A stretch of 64,000 nt of DNA from Holothuria scabra (GCA_037179385.1 CM074184.1:11054001-11118000), one strand, 5' to 3'. Shown: positions 23,766 to 36,002, numbered from the stretch's first letter. Translations and numbers: made by a program. Notes: generated from the letters alone by a model not told the origin.

Positions 23766-25389
23766 TAGGGTTGTTGCACGCACACAGAATTTTTCTCCAA
23801 AATCCTCACGGAACTACTCACACCCAAACACGAAGTTGCTAAAACAGTGTGTTTAAAAACTGAATTTACAACACTCAAAATTGTCGCAATTTTGCCTACA
23901 CTGTAAAATTAATACACCAAAGACATATTTCTAATATAATATTTCACCAAATAAGCTTTAAAACAAAAAGAACAAAAAATATGTTGCAGTTTCTAACAAT
24001 CCCTTTGAAGTAGGGCTGTGAACGTGTAGCGATCAATCGCTAAACAATCGCATGTGGAATAAACGTTTAGTACAAAGCTACAAGCGATTAATCGCAAAAC
24101 CAGCTTTTTGAAAGGTTTTTTTTTCCATTTGTATACTCTGATGATCCCTGGTTTTTGTTAAATGGAACATTCTGGGTATATTTGAACCATGTAGGCTTCA
24201 AAGTTTTAGAATAATCTGATTTTCTTACCGTGCAAGATAACAACCATTTTCTAATTTCTGCATTACATGCAGTATCAATTACTACATACTGAAATTATTT
24301 TTTTGTGATAAGGTAATCGCAATTAATCGCTAAACGATCGCAAATTTTTGAGGTTAAATGTTTAGTTATTTTGCTAAACGTTCACAGCCCTACTTTGAAG
24401 CATCTTTGCAATGGTGACAGTCAAAAGTGTGTTTTGGTCACACGTTAAATGCCACACACAGCCATCTTTGACTTGATCGTGCACTGGGGCTGAACCTTTG
24501 ACCCCTACAACCCATATATCGTTAGAAAGAAGAAAAGGAACTCTACATTATAATGGAGGGAAGAGATCGCCAAAAATAATATTTCTTTACCATTTTTGGG
24601 TTTAAAACATTGGTGACATGATTACAATGGGTTCCAGAAAAATCCGCAATTGCTCCTAGGTATCATTTTTAGCGTTTTTTATGATCTTTCCATTTCCGAA
24701 GAAAAAAAAAATTGATTTTTTGCTCAGCCCCGATGCACGCTCGATTTTAATGAAACAGCCCATTGATCCCCGCCTACATCTTTTGTACTGAGCTGACATT
24801 GATATGTTTATGTATGAACCCATTTTTAGCTTAGCAACAAGAGATTTCCCGCCAATATGCTTACATACAGTACTGCATTGTATATACCTGTACGTGCAAT
24901 ACCGAAGTACGGTAAGTAAATTACGTACTTGTGTACGTGTGCGTAAGCACGTTTATGGATTGCTATAGCATAGACTGTATGTAAGCAGGCTATGTGCGAC
25001 TTGTTAATGCATGTTACGTACACAGAACGCCAGCTATCATGACACGGACGCGTGATCACTGAGTGTCTTGCCGAGTAACGTTGCATATTCACGCTGGCAC
25101 ATCTGCGGTACGTAACACAGTGATAAATAATCAAAGCGTCCGAGTGAGCAGTTATGATGTTGTTTTTGACCATTTTTTGCAGGCAGGATGTACAGTAACA
25201 CTGAAGCATACGGTGATTTTGAGAAATTGGTAGGATTATGGAGACATAAAATCTGTTATATTTTGAAAGTACTGGACGGATTTTGGTAAAATTTGGTATG
25301 GTTGCTTAGAAAAGGGTACTTAACAATGTGAATCACTCAAATTCTTGAAGTTTGATGTTTTTCGCGAAGTCATATTTTTAGTGACCCTA
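23766..25389. mobile_element. 1.24-kb TIR element, copy 2, interrupted by a hAT-type insertion
   Basis: Starts TAGGGTTGTTGCAC and follows copy 1 base by base, including ACACCCAAACACGAAGTTGC and the CCCGCCAATATGCTTACATA region. The right end has decayed to GTGACCCTA, and no target duplication is visible. After subtracting the insertion at 24011-24392 and its 8-bp duplication the length is about 1234 bp, against 1241 bp for copy 1. Confidence 0.85.
24011..24392. mobile_element. hAT-type MITE, 382 bp
   Basis: Left end TAGGGCTGTGAACGT and right end ACGTTCACAGCCCTA (after one base shift) are inverted repeats. Both sides carry CTTTGAAG (24003-24010 and 24393-24400), a perfect 8-bp duplication. The paralogous empty site is in copy 1 of the host element near 21917 (CTCTGAAG). 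Near both ends are AATCGCTAAACGATCGC-like subterminal repeats, as is usual for transposase-binding sites. No coding capacity. Confidence 0.93.
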
Positions 25390-25528
25390 CTTACGTGGCC
25401 TTACATGGCTCATTCCTCTCACAACCAGCAACACAGCCCTTGCACAAATAACGTTCACAAACGTAGTCACTAACCAGGATGCACAAAATATGAAGTAACT
25501 GACCTGGTTTAATACTTTTACATCTTAA

Positions 25529-25805
25529 AGGGCCAAACCTCTCACCCCAAGTACGGGGGTACCAAAATTCTCAATTGGCTCAGCTCTTTTCTATCTGGAT
25601 GAAGATGAATTTCAGACAAGTGTGCAGATACAATCTTAGTTTATTGCTTCAAGGTGAGTATAGAAAAACTCAATTTATATAATGAAAACACTCAAAGTAC
25701 CATTCAGGCTGTGCAACATAAACTTTGGTACTCTGCATTGTTTGAATTAGCTGTCAATCAAAGAGCTGAGCCAAAGTTGTAGTTTGGGGTGAGAGGTTTG
25801 GCCCT
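25529..25805. mobile_element. TTAA-flanked TIR element, copy 2 (277 bp)
   Basis: Left AGGGCCAAACCTCTCACCCC and right GGGGTGAGAGGTTTGGCCCT are perfect inverted repeats with TTAA outside each (25525-25528, 25806-25809). The interior resembles copy 1 at 17617-17912 but in the opposite orientation. Confidence 0.9.
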
Positions 25806-25809
25806 TTAA

Positions 25810-26345
25810 AGTATCATAGGCCTACAATGAAGGAAAAATGCATTATTGTTGAGGTCTCAACAAGATATAAAGAAAAATCTAGCGTTACGTCGTGTCTCCA
25901 CGAGTAGCGGCCATTTTCTTTTGGTTTATGATTGGATGGTTGGATTGGAATGCAGTTGCTAAGTAAAAGAAGCTTATATAGTGTATGCGGCATTTTGAAT
26001 AATGTTCACTTTTTATTGTTACTGAATGAAAGAAAATAATATGAAGAGAGCTATTTAGGTAAAGTATCCTGTTTCGCCCTCGTGACCTTTGACCTCTACT
26101 GAGAACAGTTGTCGAGAACTTGAAAACATGACCCAAACAATTGTTCACACATTCAGCGTAAGCCTGCCTATAGACACCGGGACTACTTATAGGTTAAAAG
26201 TTAGAAGTCTGTGACCATACTTGAAGTTTATAAAAAAAGATGGTACAATTCATTCTTTTTGATGGGGATGCTGAAAAAGTTGAAGGCCTATCCACAGGCC
26301 TATTAACACATGTAAGTTCAAACAATTCTTTCCGCCCAAAGATTA
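25810..26345. other. Gene-free interval
   Basis: No gene or bounded element is recognised here. Confidence 0.4.
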
Positions 26346-26396
26346 TTAGGGGCAGAAAGTAACAGGCGGAAACTACCGAGGGCGGAAACTAACAGA
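26346..26396. repeat. Three 15-16 nt tandem words GGCGGAAACTAACAG
   Basis: GGCAGAAAGTAACAG, GCGGAAACTACCGAG and GGCGGAAACTAACAG follow one another. It sits 150 bp outside the left arm of the 26.5-31.7 kb inverted repeat. Confidence 0.7.
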
Positions 26397-27045
26397 CCCC
26401 CATTTGTCATGCGTGATCCATAAGATACATATTCATGTAATGTAAAATACGTTTTGTATCATTTGAATTTTTACTTCAAATATTGGCCAGTTAGGCAAAA
26501 GAACTCAATATGTAGGCCTAACACTTTATCCCAATGCTGACAGAAACATGAATGGTCATTTTCACGGTAAAGGGTGTAACTTTGGATTTTGACACATTTT
26601 GATCTGTAGTTAGCTAAGGAAGATTCAGAATCAAAACATTTTGCACCAGGTAACTTACAAGAGTAGCAGCTACCTTGGGTAGCATACATTTTTTGAAAGC
26701 TTAATGTGTTCAGTTTTTACAGAGCTATAAGTACCCAAAATCTGACCTTTTTTATGACAAAATTATTGAGTCATTTTTCCAAAATCGTGCCTCTTTTACA
26801 ATCACTTCATGGATTATGTGTGTTATGTATTATTTGTAAGAAGATGTCCAGCAGAAACTACAGAATTAATATCAGTTGTAACTCACGTTCCAATTCTGAG
26901 TAATTGACGTCTGTATTTGTCGTTTCGGAGGCTTCATTTTCCGTTAACATTTGTTAACAGACATTTCAGTATGGTTACAATGATAAAATACTGCTTGCAG
27001 CTCTCCAATCATTCTTTATATAATGTGTTTTAACACTACTCCCAG

Positions 27046-27109
27046 TTGGAAGGTAACTTAACCAGATCCCAGGACTTTCATGGATTTTATGAAAGCGGTA
27101 TTCAAAAGA
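27046..27109 (+). other. Exon-like segment, unknown product
   Basis: An acceptor CTACTCCCAG precedes 21 open codons, which contain LEGNLTRSQDFHGFYESG. A strong donor A|GTAAGT follows at 27110. It starts in phase 0 and ends in phase 1. I recognise no family, and it does not join in phase to the next candidate at 27415. Confidence 0.3.
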
Positions 27110-27414
27110 GTAAGTTTTCCGTTAACATTTTTGAAGCCTCCAAAACAAACTGTTCGACCCTCCCGTATGAACAGGAAATACAAAGGTGTTCTACTTTGCC
27201 TCCACAAATGTATGCTTCTAGACCCTCTGTTCACTCATTCATAAAAAGTTGAGATTTGCCTCATCATTTTGAAAAGTGAGTCGATACCAACTTTCCGTTA
27301 ACACTTGAAGCCTCCGAAACACAATGAAGCCTCCGAAACACCAGTTACAATAATATTCATATTTCTGCATTTTAAGTTAAATGTTTTATTCTAAATTTGC
27401 TTTCAAATTATCAG

Positions 27415-27570
27415 CAGAGAGGTGAGTTCTTGCCCAACACCAAACAAAACCCTGTTTTAAAATACATGTTTGATAGACTCGTCAATGACTGTAATAACTT
27501 GTTTCGGAGACTTCATACATGTGTTAACATCATCGTTAATGATAGTGTTGTCTTTGAAATCAACATTGAG
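27415..27570 (+). other. Exon-like segment paralogous to the 32.05-kb exon
   Basis: The acceptor AAATTATCAG is followed by 52 open codons ending phase 0 at GAG|GTATGT. The end of the encoded peptide, HTCVNIIVNDSVVFEINIE, resembles the frame around the exon ending at 32110, which reads HTVDLLVNDSVCFQTSMET, and the DNA also aligns. This suggests one exon was duplicated. One copy of the TTTCGGAGACTTCA word lies inside this open segment. Function unknown. Confidence 0.35.
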
Positions 27571-30500
27571 GTATGTTTTTTTGTTTCATGTTCTGATACT
27601 GCATGCTGCTAATGGAAAGAAACCAATTTGGAGCTGGTAGCTGTGTTTCTAAATTATTCTCAACTGATATAGCCTAGAAAATTGATATTTCCCAAAGGAT
27701 GAAAGTACTGCCAGTCATCTTGTCCCTGTTAAAAAAGTTACAAAAAGGTGTAATTTTTACTTCATAATGGGTATACAGGTAAAGCCAAATTCTAAGAATA
27801 TGTCGGTAATTACCTTATACAATTTAGAATATGTTTTACCATGATGTTTAGGTGCCCAAAAATACCTCTTGACCTGTTTCGGAGGCTTCATTGAATATGT
27901 TAACAGATCTGTGTTATGATTTTAAAGGCTGGCCTTGAGGGTAGATGAAATTGTCTCAGCTTTATTAACCCCCACCCTTTGATTCTCTTTTCTCATGGTC
28001 TATTACAAGTATTTGTTGGTGCATTTGTGATCATACCAGTGAAAGTGGAGAGGAGACGATGTCACTATCTGATGATATCGAGTTGTGTAACTTACATTTT
28101 TAAGGTAGAATACCCAATAAACATCACGTTCTACATGATATACAGTACTGCAAAAGTGAGTTTGGTTTACTTTCAATGAAATAGTTAAGTCTACTGTAGG
28201 AGGTTCATAGAAACCAACTACAGCTTTTCTTTCCTCTGTACACAGAACACCGTCAGAATTAGTCTTTGCATAGGTACAGTACTGTACTGTAGGGTGTAGT
28301 TTCTAAAATGTAAGCATGCTCAATAAGATGTCAGCACCATTATTTTTTCTGTTTAATTCAACTCCTGGCCTGGAGTAAACCGTAATTTTGTAAGTCAGTC
28401 TTTGAACTTCACTTTCATACTGTTAACTAAAGAAGCAGTGTTGGGAAAGGCAAGTTGGTTTGATGTGTGAGGTATAGGCTGTTTCCAAATTAGTGTTGGG
28501 GCTGTTGCTCTGTTTTTGGCTGCAGAGATTTTTTCTTATATTCGATGGTGATCAGTGGCTTCCAGTTAAGGCCTGTGATCTCTTTGGGTAAATAGCTGTT
28601 TCTGTGGTAAAAAGTCTTTTTAGTAAATTTCTTGTTTTCTTTTCTCTGGACAATTGGTCTCATCACTAGAGAGAGGGTTTTACCCTTTCATTTTTTTGCT
28701 TTACTTTCTTTTTATTCATTTTTCTTTTCTTGTGAATATGTCTCCATAATTCTGATCTTGCAAAAGTGAAAATTAAGCTTCAAGGGATAAAAAAGTTTCA
28801 AACCTGTACTGAACTTTAAGTTGAGTTTTGTGACCTTCTAGTGAATTTCAAAGAAGGATGAATACATTTAATAGATATGATTTATGATGAGTTCAGATCA
28901 ATGCAGTTACTGTACAATATACAGTAGCACTTACAGTACTGCACCTTTGAGCAGTACAATAACATCCCTGTGATGTAGCCATTTATATATGTTGGAATGG
29001 ATTGTCTTTACTTTCAAGTCTACATTACGCATCACAATTTACAGATTTCATGTAACGACTGGTCACCTACAGTGCAGTATGCACATCCAGGTTTTTGTAT
29101 TGAAATATTGGCCTTTAAATTCAAAACAGTTCCTTTCAAGAAAGAATTTTGAAATAGAGAGCAAAGGCTTTACAGTGTCTTTCAAATGGTCTCCATAGTC
29201 CTGGGGCTCCTTAGGGTGCATTTAGTGCCTCAGCCAAGGGTAGGCCTATATGTTTACATGGATACCATATATCCAGTGCTGTAGGATTTCTCGTGGAAGG
29301 GTTGGCTCTCCAACATTTCTAAAACATGTCTAGTGTATTCTATTTACAGTTCATGCATTGTAGCAAGACAATTGAAAGCAGTCCATGAATTTTGGGCTTT
29401 TTAAGAAGGGATGTTCTCTCTGATGACAGGTACTGTATGTCAGCAAACTTAAGTTACAGTAATTCAGTGGCAGTGCTTTGAAGAATTTTAGTTAGGAAGT
29501 TTGACACCTGAGTACAAATTCTGTGGACCCATGAGCTAAAGATATTCATCAAATGTTGGCTCACAAACTTTGTCTTTGTCAAAACATCTGTAAATGTACA
29601 GTACAGTATAGTCCAGACCATTAATTAGTTTTGAGTGTTACGGTAGGTTATATCACTAGGGAGTTTTCCATAATAGTAACTTTGCAACTGCCGGTTTTGG
29701 CTTTATAGTACTGTACAGTAGTCTGAATAATTTGAAATAGCAAATCCCTCTTTCTTTGTCAAATGACATAATTACTTTGCAATGTGCATGCAATTTCATT
29801 TTGGTTATATTGCATTTAGCATGTTGATGTGTAACTTGCTATTTCAGTTTAAGTACTGTAGCTTCAAGGAGACTGTAGTCTTCTTGATGGTATGTTGTAC
29901 AGTTGTGATAACCATGCCAAAAGTAAAACAATCAAGGTTGATCTGATCTACCCCAGTGGGTCAATCAAAATGGGTTGATCTTCATTGTGAATATTGTGAT
30001 TCTGCACCCTTATTAGAGTTTGATCTGTCAAATGGGAGCATTGCCAAAACACTAAGTTTGATCTCAGAGAACTTTGTTCAATACAACAAATCCTCTCCAA
30101 AGTTCTTAATAATCCTTTTTTAATGTGGAATTGTTCACGTTGCTTTATTCTACCGCAAGTTAAAACATCTTATTGATGTTAAAGTTGGATTTGATTTGTA
30201 TAAAACAATACACTTGTTGATTGGATGTCAACTTGATTTAAGTTCCAAACATTACAATTGAGCTCTGAAAATGCAACCCAGGTTTCCTTTGAAGTTGCAT
30301 GTGAACCATATAATGAACATTGGTGGAAGGTATTGCGGAATGTAAACAATAAGGAAGATGACCTTATTCTGTAATTTAAATGGCTTTCTTCTAACAAAAT
30401 ATACTGGATACAAAATAGGCTAAAACCTCAGAGGCAAAATGAGATTCTGATGACATTAAAAGATTAATTTCATCCAGTGTTTCACAGTGGACAATCTGTA

Positions 30501-32053
30501 ACAACCTTATCTATATCAATGTCTATTAAACATAGGTGAATGTTACCCCCATGGTGCCATTAAATATATTCCATGAAGAATATGCTTAATCAGTGGTACA
30601 GTATTTGATAACAGTGAAATTTTAAATATTGTTAGCAGCAAATCTTTTGCTTCCTCAGTAATAGACTACTGTATATGTCATATCTTATCATTATCAAGTC
30701 TCCTCAGTAACTGACAATTTCACGGTAGCCAGTATGTTAACATTTATGAAGCCTCCGAAACATGGGTGAATGTAACTGTAAAACCTTTCAAAACATGTTC
30801 CAAAATAAAGACTAAACTTGATTTGTGCTATAGTAATTAGTTGAATTACTTTCTAAATTGCAGCTCTGAGTTACTTCATGGTTAATGTCTGATAGTGCAG
30901 ATATTCCAATTACCCTTTCCCTGTAATCGTTAACTGCTGCACTAAAAATTGAGAAATCTGTTGATACATGTAAGAGGTAACAAGAACCTTGCTTATTAAC
31001 AAATGTTGAAGGTGTTGAGCTTATGATTGAACATGTTTTTGAAACAAAAGTTGAATCTTATTGATGAACTTTTGGCTTTGTACCATGTTAACAATATTGA
31101 AGCCTCCGAAACATGTCATATTTGTTAACTGAAGCCTCTGAAACACATTATCTTGAAAATTAGAAGTTTGGTAAGACAACTGCAATTACACTAATATTTG
31201 TGTGGGTAAGTACCCCTTAGGTACTGATGCTGCTGTGCTGTTTTGATCCACATTCCATCAAAGCTCCTGTGGTGAACAAGAAAAATATATTGCAAGGGCC
31301 AGATTTTTATGCAATATTGAACTTATCATTAAAATATTTGTGTGACCAGGTCAGTTTGGATAGAAACAGTTTCTTGGCCCAAGAAGTTCATCCTGATGGC
31401 AATTGAAAAATACCAATTGTGATATATTACCTCTGTAGTGGTTGGTCATTCAGCCCTGGATACTAATGCTGTTTTTTGTCAGATTTCTCTCGTTTTTCCA
31501 CATAGGACAAATTTGCATCACATATTACGAAAGAGTTTAAGCTCCAGAACTTGTTGTTTCCTATAACTGAGACTTTTCTGCACATGATTACATAAAAAAA
31601 AATTGTGCCATTCCACTTTGAAATTTTGGTGTCAAAAATCAAAAGTTACACCCTTTACCGTGAAAATGACCGAATATTCATGAGGTAAATTTATACAGCT
31701 GCACAATAGACTTGACTCAAGTATCTTTAGACTTGTGCCAAGCATACTCCTGACACCATTTATGAAGTCTTTGTTATGACCCGGCCTGGGAATTGAAAGG
31801 CCCTGGACCTTCCAAAATAGAGAGTTGGCAGTATAGTATGTATTGCCAGTCTAAACAAAAATGACTGCAAATACTTCCATCTAAGTTTGTAAATTGGAAA
31901 GCTTTACATCATATTGAAATTGTTTTTTGGATTTGTTACATTTTATTTTTCAGAATAATTTGAAGAATTAAGTACAGCAGTACCTGGGACCATTTCGTCT
32001 GTTGTCATACTGTAGATCTTCTTGTTAATGACAGTGTATGCTTCCAAACATCA
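27571..32053. other. Non-coding interval, probably intron or upstream flank
   Basis: Apart from the word copies and the right inverted arm, I see no gene. CAGTACTGTA-type words are frequent between 28.2 and 29.9 kb. Confidence 0.45.
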
Positions 32054-32110
32054 ATGGAGACAAGTGTGAAGTTGGCTGTTCTTATTACTTTAATGTCTTG
32101 CCATGTACAG
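32054..32110 (+). CDS. Candidate first coding exon with signal peptide (cysteine-rich protein)
   Basis: An ATG at 32054 opens 19 codons reading METSVKLAVLITLMSCHVQ, with a basic residue then a hydrophobic core, as in a secretory signal peptide. It ends in phase 0 at CAG|GTTTGT. The next candidate exon (39430) begins in phase 0 after a good acceptor, and the third (54928) fits the second. The encoded product would enter the secretory pathway. Caution: the same frame stays open about 33 codons upstream of the ATG, and this segment has a paralogue at 27415-27570, so the ATG may not be the true start. Confidence is limited because no family match anchors this exon. Confidence 0.4.
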
Positions 32111-33455
32111 GTTTGTAATTCTTGTGGTTTTAATATCTTAATGTATTGTTATACCAGCCAATTGCTAGCTGTAGAGCTACGTGTCCTTTTCAGCATCTCT
32201 ATGTCAGTAAGCTTACTTTCCCCATCATAAAATCTTGTAGCTTATGTTTTAGTTATGTACAAGTCAGAATTTGAACCAAATAATGTGATAAGTTAACAAC
32301 TAAAGCTGAAAAGTGGTCAAACAGTTATTTAAAAGAAATCAGGTTCATTGCAGCCCATTGCTTACAGTATACTCCTTTTGTCCAATACTGCAAAGTGTGA
32401 ATTAAGTCTGATTATTTTGTCTTTGGCTTCAAAGCTCTGCATAATCAAGCCTAAGTTAACTGTTGCATTATCTTGTTCAGTCCGACCAAAATGTTTTCCC
32501 AGCCATTGAGTGTGTTCCCACTTGAGACAGACCAGGCCATCAGATCCAGTTTAGACCCTGAGCAGGAGATCAATTTGCAAGTGGAAACGATGTCGTTTCC
32601 CCAGATCAGATCCCCAGGGCTTGATCCCCCCTTTGGGGAGGATCAGATTGCTTGCAGGCGATCAAGAAAACAAGTGGGAACACAAGGGGGATTCAAGGTG
32701 ACCTTAGATCAATGACGTACTTCTGCAGCAAAGCCCCTCACACCACGCAAACTTGTAACAACCTGACCTGCACACACAATTTCAATGGAACAACTTCCTG
32801 TCACTTTAACTGGAGGAGGGGATCAGATCTGCGCAGGTGATCAAATGGGAACACCCTTGCGGTTGGTCACATAATTTTCCAGTTGATTGATCTTGGGGTG
32901 ATCAACAGGGGGATCAAGTGGGTCCATTGTGTTGAGCTGGAAAAGTTAGGCTTCAGTTGGTTGAGTTTTTAAACAGGATATTAACTCTCAACCTTTATAA
33001 GTTGAGTCCTTTACCAACACATTTGAATGAGACTATAGAGATAATGCAGGTGAAGTCAGGGTATTTCAGTTTAGCATACTGGATGGAACTGATCATAGGC
33101 AGTACATGTGTTACCAATTTGCACTCACTACAGGACCTTAGTAACAATTGTTGTACAATGTTGTGTAATGGATGCCTGGATGGAGGAATGGCAATACCCC
33201 CAATGCAATGAAAACTATGAAAGGCAGTACTAACTACAGTAGTTATTTTTGGACACAGCTTTTGCTTAAAACACTGATCTCTATCTACTTGGGTAATTGC
33301 TTATAATTGCTTCTGCTTGCTAGTTTGCCAAATGCACTGATTACATTTATCACATAGTATACTAGTATCATTCTAGAATTTGTTGTTTAAAGGGAAACAA
33401 TTGTGTATTGTGTTTAAAATGCTCCAACAAAGAGTACAAAGGAAATTTCTCAGAC
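32111..33455. other. Intron-like interval with a GATC-dense block
   Basis: No gene is seen. From about 32539 to 32935 the tetramer GATC occurs about 14 times in 400 bp. Short inverted strings GTTCCCACTTG and CAAGTGGGAAC lie near 32514 and 32673. Confidence 0.45.
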
Positions 33456-34351
33456 TAGGGTTGGGCGGTGCCATGAAAATATTGGTACCGGTACTGTAAA
33501 ACACACAGAACCGGAATTGAGGCAGTACAGGTTCTCAGCTCTTGGGTAGGGATTGTTAGTAGGGTGGGAAGGAACCTAGCTAAGCCATGCATGGCCCCCA
33601 TGTCCTGCACATTAATGCAGCTGGGTGTTTGATTAGGTTAATGACCGTGCAGAAACCTTGCTGTGACTTTATTTACATTTCTTTACAGTCATGCACATTT
33701 GTAATTAATACTCTGGTATCCCAACTCAACCTTTACAGTAACCAAAATATATCTAATCCATTTCTACTTGGATTGATTCCAACATTTTTAACACAACCTT
33801 CACCTTAACTTTGGAAAATGTACACCCAGCTAGACCAACGTGTCTATTCTCACCCAGAAAAAACCACTGTCCTGTTCCATGGGTTGGCTTTTAGTTCTAC
33901 CATGCTTCTGCCTCACGAATAAAGTTGCAGGTTGTTTGAAAATAGGAACCATATGGGATATACGTAAACAGTAACACCGAGATTTCACATAGAACTCAGG
34001 AAAAAATCCTAGAAAGGAACAATTCCTAAAATGATAAAGAATTCACCATCTGTGGCCCGTGCCTGCACTGTTAAACAGTGCATACTGTATTTGGTACTGC
34101 ATGGGCTGAGATACAGTGATGTTGCAGGATGGAAAAGGGGATAATTTCATTTCAGTTTCTAACCGGGTATAAATGTTTGTGTAAATATTTTAATCATCTA
34201 ATATAATGAGTACAGGTAGTTTTGTCAAGTACTAGTATTTTTTCCAGAACCGGTATTAGTAACACTCCAAATATCTTTGTTATTTTCATTACCTGTACCT
34301 CTATTACGGGTATTGGTATTGACGTCAGTACAGGTATACTGCCCAACCCTA
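33456..34351. mobile_element. hAT-like element, 896 bp
   Basis: Left end TAGGGTTGGGCGGT, right end ACTGCCCAACCCTA. The flanking 8-mers TCTCAGAC and GCTCAAAC agree at 6 of 8 positions, consistent with an eroded 8-bp duplication. GGTACCGGTA/ACCGGTATT words near both ends act as subterminal repeats. No coding capacity. Confidence 0.8.
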
Positions 34352-35346
34352 GCTCAAACACAATCCAACAATTCAGTCTTAATCATAAACCCCAGCAATA
34401 GCTCCACCTCTTCAAAATATGATGCGCAAGAAGAGCCATGGAGGTTGCATCATTTGAAATGTTGAAAGTTTGGGTGAACAAATTGTTCTGCGAGACTGCA
34501 AGGAATACACCTTGATTGAAACTCTAAATCTAATTCCAGGTTATACTACAGGGTTATAGCGGTAAATATCAAACAATCATTCCCATGGCAGGGGTAAAAT
34601 TTATACGTTTGTGATTATCAGTACATCCCATGTTGGCGGGAAGATAGAGGATTGAGTATTTACAGGAAATAACGAAACTAAGAGCAACTTTCATGTATAT
34701 TTTAGCCCCCTTTTCCAGTGTGCTAATAATCGGTGGTAATGATCGGTTGAATGGCAGAATTTTACCGATTGCGATTATTTACCGGGGAGCAAAATGGAAC
34801 CCTTTTTTTTTATTTTTTACCACAAACATCATTGCGTCAAATCAATAAGTCATTGCGTCAAAATCCGTCATAGCGGCTTAGGGGAAACACTACTGTCATG
34901 CATGTACAGCTGTTTGATGCAAACACTCATACAGGTCCATTATGCTGAGTATTCTGTGCTCCAGAAATCATAAAAGATAAATGTTTTAAGCTGACCTTAG
35001 ATACAAAGTTTTAAGTTTATACAGATCTGCTAAGTTGAACAATAGCAGAACTTACTAAGTTCGTACTTTTTACTGAAGCAACCCAGTGTAACCTAGCAAA
35101 AATTGTGCAGAAATAACTTGATCCATCATCAATTTATACCTTGGGGAACATCGCACAAAGCTTCCTTCAGTGTTTTCCTCAATGTTTTACAGCAACCAGC
35201 AGTACTAGTCTTCATAAAGTCCCGCAGGAGTGATTAATTAAGGGATGGTAGATGGAACTCATGAGTTCATGGAGTTTAGGCCACTTCACTTCACAGTGAT
35301 GCTACTCTTGCACAGAGAGCCTTCATGCTTATTGGGTACTCCTTTA
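34352..35346. other. Gene-free interval
   Basis: No recognisable gene. TTGCGTCAAA occurs twice near 34834 and 34853. Confidence 0.4.
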
Positions 35347-35359
35347 AGCCGTGTTCCCA

Positions 35360-35610
35360 AAACACGTGTTTGGTCTAACGGTAAGAGCATCCGTCTCTCA
35401 CGCGGAAGGCCCGGGTCGGATTCCCAGGTCCAGTCATACCAAAGACTCTAAAAATGGAACTTACTGCCATTGTGCATGATGCTCTGCATAAGCAATGGAG
35501 TAGGGAAAACAAGCCAGTGAGCCACAACTGGAAAAAAGGCTGTGACTGGCTCGACTTGAACCAATTAGGTTGGAAACTGGCCATAAAACTCCATCTAACT
35601 AACAAAAAAA
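35360..35610 (+). mobile_element. tRNA-derived SINE, about 250 bp
   Basis: The head is tRNA-like, with A-box TGGTCTAACGG at 35371-35381. The anticodon stem TCCGT/GCGGA carries loop CTCTCAC (Glu-CTC-like), and the B-box is GGGTCGGATTCC at 35413-35424. A non-tRNA body follows and ends in AACAAAAAAA. AGCCGTGTTCCCA (35347-35359) and AGCCATGTTCCCA (35611-35623) flank it, a 13-bp target duplication with one difference. This is the structure of a LINE-mobilised SINE inserted in + orientation. Confidence 0.85.
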
Positions 35611-35696
35611 AGCCATGTTCCCATGGGAGTGAGCCCTGTGGATCTTAATCTACCACAAATCACACTATAATGGGAATGAAGATTCACCAAGTCCCT

Positions 35697-35815
35697 AAAG
35701 ATCAAGATCGTCCAATTTTGATCAATCTATCAGTGCAGATCAAGATCCACTGAGCTGGATCAAAGTTTGTTAAATGTGAATGCAATCAGTAGATCTAGTG
35801 ACCCTGGATCTCTCT
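35697..35815. repeat. Second GATC-dense block
   Basis: About eight GATC tetramers in 120 bp, in contexts such as AAGATCAAGATC and CAGATCAAGATCC. It resembles the block at 32.5 kb and may be the same old repeat. Confidence 0.5.
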
Positions 35816-36002
35816 TTGTCTGGTTTGGTACGTACAGTGACTGGTCAAATGAAAAATTCACTTGTAAACTTTTGTGACCCTATCACAAGTTTGCACTTTG
35901 TGTCCATATATGACCTTGTCGACCCATTTCTAGGTCAGCTTAGTACTTATGTAGCAATAAAACCATGATCTATAACCTCACTCAAATAGGAATGCAGTCT
36001 TT

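Larger units (their letters stand above)
26922..31147. repeat. Dispersed word GAAGCCTCCGAAACA paired with GTTAAC (about 9 copies)
   Basis: Occurrences: 26922-26936 (-), 27133-27147 (one mismatch, +), 27305-27319 and 27325-27339 (+), 27500-27515 (one mismatch, -), 27876-27890 (-), 30748-30762 (+), 31099-31113 (+), 31132-31146 (one mismatch, +). Nearly every copy has GTTAAC within about 15 nt on the same side relative to the word. The pair can be written GTTAACA, a short A/T spacer, then GAAGCCTCCGAAACA. I found none outside the inverted-repeat-bounded segment. Confidence 0.9.
26548..31682. repeat. 5.1-kb segment bounded by inverted repeat arms
   Basis: Left arm 26548-26595 contains GGTCATTTTCACGGTAAAGG then GTGTAACTTT, ending GACAC. 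The right arm 31629-31682 is its reverse complement with few changes. No target duplication was found outside. The interior contains nine copies of a GAAGCCTCCGAAACA word and two exon-like open segments. It may be an old mobile element, or a local inverted duplication around host intron sequence. Confidence 0.6.
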
